Below, one piece after another: positions 5,977-9,894 of a stretch of DNA of 9,894 nt; position 1 is the stretch's first letter; every line of letters starts with the position of its first letter. The DNA comes from Oscillospiraceae bacterium (GTDB lineage: Bacteria; Bacillota; Clostridia; Oscillospirales; Oscillospiraceae). The stretch spans positions 1 through 9,894 of the forward strand of contig WRMX01000110.1 of the NCBI GenBank assembly GCA_009776905.1, given 5' to 3'. The position numbers and the translations under genes are program-made. The notes under the pieces are model-generated. The model was not told the DNA's origin. It did no database searches and saw only the letters and a program-made list of their open reading frames with translations.

Positions 5977-6702
5977 TTAAATTATTATTAAATCTTCCTT
6001 ATCTTCAACAGATAATTCCAACTTTTCAAACATATCAGGCCGACGGTCGCGAGTCCTTGCGAGCGATTGCTTCCTGCGCCATCTCCTTATCTTTTCATGG
6101 TGTCCCGACAGCAGAACCTCCGGGACATGCCGTCCGTTCCACTCTTCGGGTCGCGTATATTGCGGATACTCAAGCAGGCCGCTCCAATGGCTTTCGTCCG
6201 TGAAGCACTCCTCGTCGGGCAACACACCCGGGACGAGGCGGCATACCGCATCGGCAAGCGCCATCGCCGGAATCTCGCCGCCTGTCATCACAAAATCGCC
6301 GATCGAAATCTCCTCGTCGACGCATTCCTCCACAAACCTCTCGTCGACGCCCTCATACCTGCCGCATACGACTATGAGCCTGCTATAGCCACGCTGCAGG
6401 CGCTTCGCGTCGTCTTGCGTAAAAACCTTGCCGCAAGGAGACATGTATATCGTATGGAGACGCTCCCCAGCTTCAAGGCATATGCTGTTCCAACAGTCAT
6501 AAAGCGGCTGGGCTAGCATGACGCAGCCGCGGCCCCCGCCATATGGGTAGTCATCGGTCTGCTTTTGCTTGTTGGCAGAATAGTCCCTTATCTGGTGGCA
6601 CTCTATGCGGATATGCCCGCGTTCCTGTCCGCGTCCGAGAATGCTCTCGCACAGCATGTCTCCGACAGCATCGGGGAACAGCGTCATAATATCGATCCTC
6701 AT
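5977..6702 (-). CDS. trmD: tRNA (guanine-37-N1)-methyltransferase
   Basis: SPOUT-class methyltransferase that uses S-adenosylmethionine to make m1G37 next to the anticodon of tRNAs reading CNN and some other codons, which prevents +1 frameshifting. The 241-residue length is typical. Visible family segments are DDYPYGGG (50-57), the knot-forming CGRYEGVDER (113-122), DEEISIGDFVMTGGEIP (129-145), Asp169 in FTDE as the likely catalytic base, and GLLEYPQYTRP (175-185), followed by VPEVLLSGHH and the WRRKQSLART C-terminal region. The segment GGGRGCVM differs from the commoner GGGPGMVM or GGGAGMVM, which I take as lineage variation. The start is ATG; GGTGA lies about 9 nt upstream. It is 59 nt after rimM, and the gap holds a small GC hairpin. 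In many Firmicutes rplS follows trmD; here the M16 pair does. Confidence 0.97.
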   Translation of the reverse strand: MRIDIMTLFPDAVGDMLCESILGRGQERGHIRIECHQIRDYSANKQKQTDDYPYGGGRGCVMLAQPLYDCWNSICLEAGERLHTIYMSPCGKVFTQDDAKRLQRGYSRLIVVCGRYEGVDERFVEECVDEEISIGDFVMTGGEIPAMALADAVCRLVPGVLPDEECFTDESHWSGLLEYPQYTRPEEWNGRHVPEVLLSGHHEKIRRWRRKQSLARTRDRRPDMFEKLELSVEDKEDLIII

Positions 6703-6726
6703 AATAATAGGTCACCCCATCGTAGA

Positions 6727-6743
6727 GGCGGCATCCTGCCGCC
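6727..6743 (-). other. Small GC-rich stem-loop between rimM and trmD
   Basis: GGCGGC and GCCGCC form a 6-bp stem around a 5-nt loop in the transcript, about 25 nt before the trmD start. No T run follows, so it is not an intrinsic terminator. It could affect trmD initiation or mRNA stability, or be incidental. Confidence 0.35.
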
Positions 6744-6761
6744 ATTCCGCCGCGCAATACA

Positions 6762-7250
6762 TCACATGCCCTCAATCAACCGCAGCGCGATAAAACCCTC
6801 GTCAATGCACGTCTCCACGACAAAATCCGGCACGGCCGGAACAAGAATCTCCCGCTCGCCCCTTATGACATACACATCGTTCGACGGCAGCGACAGCACG
6901 TCGGCAACCACGCCCAGCTCTTCGCGGCTGTCCGCGTCGACGGCGCGTAAACCGATGAGATCGGCGACGAAATAGCGCCCCTCTTCGAGAACGATGTCGC
7001 TCCGATCGATGCTGACATGCTTGTTTTTCAGCTTGATGGCAGCATCGAGGCCATCAACGCCGCCGAGCGCGGCGATGACGCAGTTCTTATGCACCCGTGC
7101 AGACACGACATCCACAGGCTCGCCGTCGATGAAAAAACGCTTGAGCCCCGCCAGAACTTCCGGCGAATCCGCCCACGGCTCAATCTTGACCTCGCCGCGC
7201 ACGCCGTGCGTATTGACGATTTTCCCCGTCTCGATCAGATTGTCGGACAT
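6762..7250 (-). CDS. rimM: Ribosome maturation factor RimM
   Basis: Assists maturation of the 30S head by binding ribosomal protein S19 and promoting 16S rRNA processing. The protein has 162 residues. The N-terminal RimM domain begins with ETGKIVNTHGVRGEVKI, the family hallmark, and the C-terminal PRC-barrel domain runs from about residue 90 (EGRYFVADLIGLRAVDADSREELG) to the end, with LPSNDVYVIRG and EILVPAVPDFV inside it. The start is taken as ATG at 7248-7250; a TTG two codons upstream is also in frame. Neither has a clear SD, and the gene begins 7 nt after the khpA stop, so translational coupling to khpA is likely. Confidence 0.95.
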   Translation of the reverse strand: MSDNLIETGKIVNTHGVRGEVKIEPWADSPEVLAGLKRFFIDGEPVDVVSARVHKNCVIAALGGVDGLDAAIKLKNKHVSIDRSDIVLEEGRYFVADLIGLRAVDADSREELGVVADVLSLPSNDVYVIRGEREILVPAVPDFVVETCIDEGFIALRLIEGM

Positions 7251-7257
7251 AGGCAAA

Positions 7258-7488
7258 TCAATCCATGATATCGACGCTGATCCGCTTGCCCTGCCTCTGC
7301 GCGACAGAACGCATGAGCGCCCTGATTTCCTTGGCGATGCGGCCTTGGCGGCCGATGACCTTTCCCACGTCGGAGGAGTTCACGCGCAACTCGAAAACCG
7401 TCTCAGAACCGGCGTCGCGCTCCGTGACGGTCACGTCGTCGGGATTGTCGACGAGGTTCTGCGCGATATATAACAATAATTCTTTCAT
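7258..7488 (-). CDS. khpA: KH-domain RNA-binding protein KhpA (YlqC family)
   Basis: A small cytoplasmic RNA-binding protein of 76 residues consisting of one KH domain. The RNA-contacting GxxG loop is VIGRQGRIAKEI (44-55; Gly46-Arg-Gln-Gly49). In other Firmicutes KhpA pairs with KhpB (also called EloR or Jag) and affects cell elongation and gene expression through RNA binding. The start is ATG with GAGGGG 6 nt upstream. It lies 11 nt after rpsP and 7 nt before rimM, its standard place. Confidence 0.95.
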   Translation of the reverse strand: MKELLLYIAQNLVDNPDDVTVTERDAGSETVFELRVNSSDVGKVIGRQGRIAKEIRALMRSVAQRQGKRISVDIMD

Positions 7489-7499
7489 ATGGAACCCCT

Positions 7500-7739
7500 C
7501 TAGATGGCTTCCGCTTTTTTGAGAAGCGCTCTGACCGTGTCGGTAGGCTGGGCGCCATTTTTGATCCAGTAACGCGCGCGCTCTGCATCGACCGTGATCT
7601 CCGACGGCGATGTGAGCGGGTTATACGTCCCGATCTCCTCAATGCACCGTCCGTCGCGCGGCGCTAACGAATCCGCGACGACGATCCTGTAATATGGGTT
7701 TTTCTTTGCGCCCATCCTGCGAAGTCTGATTTTTACCAT
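7500..7739 (-). CDS. rpsP: 30S ribosomal protein S16
   Basis: Structural protein of the small ribosomal subunit that binds 16S rRNA and is needed for 30S assembly. The 79-residue product begins MVKIRLRRMGAKKNPYYRIVVADS, diagnostic of S16, and continues with RDGRCIEEIGTYNPL and the A..RYWI..GAQPTDTVRALL segment. The start is ATG with GGAGGG 9 nt upstream. It is separated from ffh by 199 nt of AT-rich sequence with hairpin repeats; no convincing promoter is visible there, so transcription probably comes through from the ylxM promoter. Confidence 0.98.
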   Translation of the reverse strand: MVKIRLRRMGAKKNPYYRIVVADSLAPRDGRCIEEIGTYNPLTSPSEITVDAERARYWIKNGAQPTDTVRALLKKAEAI

Positions 7740-7770
7740 TTTTGTATTCCCTCCAAAATATTATCATATC

Positions 7771-7819
7771 ATGTCTTGCGGTTCTGCCGCAGTCGGTAGC
7801 AAGACGATATACACTAAAT
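7771..7819. repeat. Structured intergenic repeat, copy 1 (next to rpsP)
   Basis: A 49-bp element matching copy 2 at 7863-7911 at 44 of 49 positions, in the same orientation. The ends GTCTTGC and GCAAGAC form a 7-bp outer stem, and GCGG/CCGC can form an inner hairpin. An AT-rich linker follows, then GATGATTGCG at 7837, a segment that also follows copy 2. Function unknown. Confidence 0.85.
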
Positions 7820-7862
7820 TAAAAAATTAAAATATAGATGATTGCGTAGAAATTATTACATT

Positions 7863-7911
7863 ATGTCTTGCGGTTCTGCCGCAGGCAGGAGCAAGATGAT
7901 ATCCACTAAAT
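7863..7911. repeat. Structured intergenic repeat, copy 2 (next to ffh)
   Basis: Second copy of the 49-bp element, offset by 92 bp from copy 1. It keeps the TCTTGC/GCAAGA outer stem and gains an inner perfect stem CTGCC-GCA-GGCAG. GATGATTGCG recurs at 7920. The order element, AT-rich linker, GATGATTGCG is therefore duplicated as a larger tandem unit. Confidence 0.85.
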
Positions 7912-7922
7912 CATAATATGAT

Positions 7923-7937
7923 GATTGCGAAGCAATC
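7923..7937 (-). other. Short hairpin directly after the ffh stop codon
   Basis: GATTGC and GCAATC form a 6-bp stem with a 3-nt loop, two bases after the ffh TAA. The downstream sequence (ATCATATTATG) has no proper T run, so at most it is a weak terminator or an mRNA 3'-end stabiliser. It overlaps the end of the second repeat unit. Confidence 0.4.
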
Positions 7938-7938
7938 G

Positions 7939-9279
7939 TTATTTCAAGGCAAAACGCCCTTTGCCGCCAAGCATGGCGGGCAGCTTGCCCTTCGACATCT
8001 GCTTTGTCATCGTCTGCATCAACTCAAACTGCTTCAACAGCTTGTTGATCTCGACAACCGAAGTTCCGCTTCCCGCAGCAATGCGCTTCTTGCGGCTGCT
8101 GTTCAAAACCGACGGATTATCACGCTCGTGCTGCGTCATCGAAAGAATGATCGCCTCCGTCTTGCTGAGCATGCTATTGTCAATCGACGCGCCCGAAAGC
8201 GCCTTCGCATCGACGCCCGGCAGCATCCCCGCAATGTCGGACAGGCTGCCCATGGATTTCAACTGCGTAAGCTGATCGTAATAATCAGCAAGGGTGAACT
8301 TATTTTTCATCAGCTTGTCGGCAAGCTCCTGAGCCTTCTTTTCATCAAAAGCCTGCTCAGCCTTTTCGATGAGCGTCAAAACGTCGCCCATGCCGAGAAT
8401 GCGCGAAGCCATCCTGTCCGGATGGAACGGCTCAAACTTGTCGAGCTTCTCTCCCGTTCCGGCAAACTTGATTGGTTTGCCGGTGACGGCCCTGACAGAC
8501 AAAGCGGCGCCGCCTCGCGCGTCTCCATCGAGCTTGGTCAGCATGACGCTGTCTATGCCGAGCTGCTCGTTGAATGTGGACGCGGCGTTGACGGCATCCT
8601 GCCCCGTCATCGCATCGACGACGAGCATGATCTCCGTTGGTTGCACTGCCGCCTTGATTCCTCTAAGCTCATCCACCAACGCCTCGTCAATATGCAGACG
8701 CCCTGCGGTGTCGAGCAAAATTAAGTCGTAGCCATGCTTTTCCGCAAAAGCCAAAGACGCGGTCGCGATGTCAATGGGGTTTGCCGTCCCCATCTCAAAA
8801 ACGGGGATATCAAGCTGCTTTCCGACTGTCTGTAGCTGCAAAATTGCAGCAGGCCGATAGATGTCGCAAGCGACAAGCAATGGCCGTTTGCTGTGGTATT
8901 TACGCATATATTCAGCTAGCTTCGCCCCGTTCGTAGTCTTGCCCGCGCCTTGCAGGCCAATGAGCATGACGATTGTGGGTGGCTTTGGTGATATGGCCAG
9001 CTTGGCATTCTCGCCTCCCATCAGGGCGCAAAGCTCCTCATTGACGATCTTGATGACCATCTGCGCGGGCGACAAGCTCTCCAGCACGTCGGCCCCCAGC
9101 GACCTCTCGCTGACAGTGTTGACAAAATCCCGCACGACCTTGAATCCGACGTCTGCCTCAAGCAGCGCAAGGCGCACCTCGCGCATGGCCTCTTTGATGT
9201 CGGCTTCTTTCAGACGGCCTTTTCCGCGCAGTTTCTTGAAAGCGGCGCTCAGCTTTTCGGATAGGTTTTCAAATGCCAT
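7939..9279 (-). CDS. ffh: Signal recognition particle protein Ffh (SRP54)
   Basis: GTPase that binds SRP RNA and hydrophobic signal sequences on nascent chains and delivers ribosomes to FtsY at the membrane. The 446-residue product has the usual three domains: N (1-90), G (about 100-295) with P-loop GLQGAGKT (108-115), DTAGR (190-194) and TKLDGDARGG (248-257), and the Met-rich M domain (about 300-446) with the SRP-RNA-binding segment KKRIAAGSGTSVVEINKLLKQF (397-418) and a Met/Gly/Lys tail. Two ATGs are possible because ATGGCATTT is duplicated at the 5' end. The second, giving MAFENLSEKL, matches the normal Ffh start and lies 9 nt after AGAGGA, while the first touches the SD directly. It follows ylxM after 43 nt, the standard Gram-positive arrangement. 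Confidence 0.98.
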   Translation of the reverse strand: MAFENLSEKLSAAFKKLRGKGRLKEADIKEAMREVRLALLEADVGFKVVRDFVNTVSERSLGADVLESLSPAQMVIKIVNEELCALMGGENAKLAISPKPPTIVMLIGLQGAGKTTNGAKLAEYMRKYHSKRPLLVACDIYRPAAILQLQTVGKQLDIPVFEMGTANPIDIATASLAFAEKHGYDLILLDTAGRLHIDEALVDELRGIKAAVQPTEIMLVVDAMTGQDAVNAASTFNEQLGIDSVMLTKLDGDARGGAALSVRAVTGKPIKFAGTGEKLDKFEPFHPDRMASRILGMGDVLTLIEKAEQAFDEKKAQELADKLMKNKFTLADYYDQLTQLKSMGSLSDIAGMLPGVDAKALSGASIDNSMLSKTEAIILSMTQHERDNPSVLNSSRKKRIAAGSGTSVVEINKLLKQFELMQTMTKQMSKGKLPAMLGGKGRFALK

Positions 9280-9288
9280 AAATGCCAT

Positions 9289-9294
9289 TCCTCT
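9289..9294 (-). promoter_or_regulatory. Ribosome binding site deciding the ffh start
   Basis: AGAGGA on the minus strand, immediately before the first ATG (9286-9288) and 9 nt before the second (9277-9279). Spacing favours the second. Confidence 0.7.
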
Positions 9295-9322
9295 CTAACG
9301 TGGGGGCTCCGTCAAAATTCGC

Positions 9323-9682
9323 TCAGCTCTCGCGAACGGTCGAAATGTCCAGGACAATCTCGCGCACAAGAGCGGACGCCTCCGCATCGCCGCCGACCAT
9401 TGCCAGCAGCCTGTTAGCGTTCGCCTCCGCCTGCTCGAGAACGGCCTGCGCATCGACCCACTTCTTGACGACGCCGGTCTTGTGCTCCAGCTCCGATAGC
9501 GCCTTCTCGGCCCGCTTGACGATGTCATAGACGCCCTGCTTCGATATCCCCACGGCCTCGGCGATTTCCGACAAAGAAAGGTCGTCGTTGTGGTACATGT
9601 CATAATACTCGCGCTGTTTGTCAGTGAGCAAGTCGCCGAAAAAATCAAACAGCATCGTCATATGGAGTGTCTCGTTATCCAT
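9323..9682 (-). CDS. ylxM: YlxM family HTH DNA-binding protein, putative SRP-associated regulator
   Basis: A cytoplasmic protein of 119 residues from the UPF0122/YlxM family, almost always encoded just before ffh in Gram-positive bacteria. YlxM has been linked to SRP function, with reported modulation of Ffh/FtsY activity. Residues 15-70 contain a sigma-70 region-4-like helix-turn-helix: LLTDKQREYYDMYHNDDLSLSEIA followed by EAVGISKQGVYDIVKRAEKAL, a strong match to the family. The rest is a helical tail ending in ISTVRES. The start is ATG; the SD is modest (GGTGGGCGG). It is the first gene after a strong promoter, with a leader of about 35 nt. Confidence 0.93.
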   Translation of the reverse strand: MDNETLHMTMLFDFFGDLLTDKQREYYDMYHNDDLSLSEIAEAVGISKQGVYDIVKRAEKALSELEHKTGVVKKWVDAQAVLEQAEANANRLLAMVGGDAEASALVREIVLDISTVRES

Positions 9683-9723
9683 AACCGCCCACCGTGTAAA
9701 GTAATAATACTTGACGCGCCCAT

Positions 9724-9752
9724 ATAATACAACAAAGCCGCCCCCATGTCAA
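9724..9752 (-). promoter_or_regulatory. Predicted sigma-70-type promoter of the ylxM-ffh-rpsP operon
   Basis: The -35 box TTGACA (9747-9752) is perfect and the -10 box TATTAT (9724-9729) is 5 of 6, with a 17-nt spacer. Transcription would start near 9717, about 35 nt before ylxM. This is the strongest promoter match in the window and may serve all genes down to the coiled-coil protein at 1705. Confidence 0.8.
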
Positions 9753-9784
9753 CAGCAAATTTCCCGTCTTGTGCATGAATATCA

Positions 9785-9892
9785 TTAGCTACCGTTCACG
9801 CCCTTGCGCTCGGCAGACGTTTTTTTTGCTTCATTTGTGCTCAAATGAGGCATCCTTGCCTCAGTTTCGCACCGCTCCGCTTCCTTGCTGCG
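9785..9892 (-). CDS. Possible 3' end of an upstream gene, partial and doubtful
   Basis: One minus-strand frame is open from the window edge for 35 codons and ends in TAA; its last residues read KKTSAERKGVNGS. Another frame closes at TGA after 17 codons. I recognise no family, and base composition does not separate the frames. It may be the charged tail of a gene whose body lies outside the window, or non-coding leader. The stretch 9753-9894 holds nothing else I can support apart from the hairpins noted. Confidence 0.2.
   Translation of the reverse strand, partial: RSKEAERCETEARMPHLSTNEAKKTSAERKGVNGS
9831..9863. other. Two overlapping, mutually exclusive hairpins upstream of ylxM
   Basis: TGAGGCA/TGCCTCA (9846-9863, 7-bp stem, 4-nt loop) and TCATTTG/CAAATGA (9831-9848, 7-bp stem, 4-nt loop) share the three bases 9846-9848, so only one can form fully. 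In the minus-strand transcript they are followed by a short spacer and a run of eight A, not T, so neither is a standard terminator for the leftward genes. Confidence 0.5.
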
Positions 9893-9894
9893 CT

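Noticed and set aside
6127..6160. TrmD GGGRGCVM variation as evidence of inactivity
   Set aside because: This loop varies among bacteria (Pro or Ala commonly), and all other TrmD motifs including Asp169 and CGRYEGVDER are intact. The variant itself lies nearer 6520-6545.
7918..8724. Plus-strand open frame of 268 codons
   Set aside because: It is antisense to ffh, has no SD or recognisable domain, and starts within the intergenic repeat.
9820..9828. T8 run on the plus strand as a terminator
   Set aside because: No plus-strand gene precedes it, and I find no stable stem directly upstream on that strand.

Overview
The window looks like a chromosomal housekeeping segment from a Gram-positive, probably anaerobic member of the Firmicutes (class Clostridia). 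The evidence is the classic order ylxM-ffh-rpsP-khpA-rimM-trmD, a paired YfmF/YfmH-type M16 peptidase module, strong AGGAGG-type ribosome binding sites, several TTG starts, and the start of an Rnf ferredoxin:NAD+ oxidoreductase operon. Every supportable gene lies on the minus strand, so transcription runs from the right edge to the left edge. The species cannot be named from this sequence.

Layout in the direction of transcription. At 9683-9894 is a leader region with overlapping small hairpins, a weak candidate for the end of an upstream gene, and a near-consensus sigma-70 promoter (TTGACA, 17 nt, TATTAT). Next come ylxM and ffh (SRP regulation and protein targeting). A 199-nt gap follows, holding two imperfect copies of a hairpin-forming repeat. 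Then a tight ribosome and tRNA maturation cluster: rpsP (S16), khpA (KH RNA-binding protein), rimM (16S maturation) and trmD (tRNA m1G37 methyltransferase). The operon continues without an obvious terminator into a non-catalytic YfmF-like M16 protein, a catalytic YfmH-like M16 protein (joined by a TGATG overlap), lgt (lipoprotein lipidation) and an unrecognised 144-residue coiled-coil protein with an acidic, cysteine-bearing tail.

The last block, 1-1704, is a separate transcription unit. A promoter (TTTACA, 17 nt, TATCAT) is covered by a perfect 15-bp inverted repeat that looks like a repressor operator. It drives rnfC, read from an SD-supported TTG start, which is coupled by a TGATG overlap to rnfD. 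RnfD is cut by the window edge.

Functionally, the window joins co-translational targeting, ribosome and tRNA maturation and envelope lipoprotein processing to membrane energy conservation. No complete new defence or mobile system is visible. The unusual signals are the operator palindrome on the rnf promoter, a five-fold 12-residue repeat added to the N-terminus of RnfD, a Gly/Asp-rich tail with a 36-bp tandem duplication on the YfmF-like protein, the paired structured repeats between ffh and rpsP, and the Cys/Asp tail of the unknown small protein.
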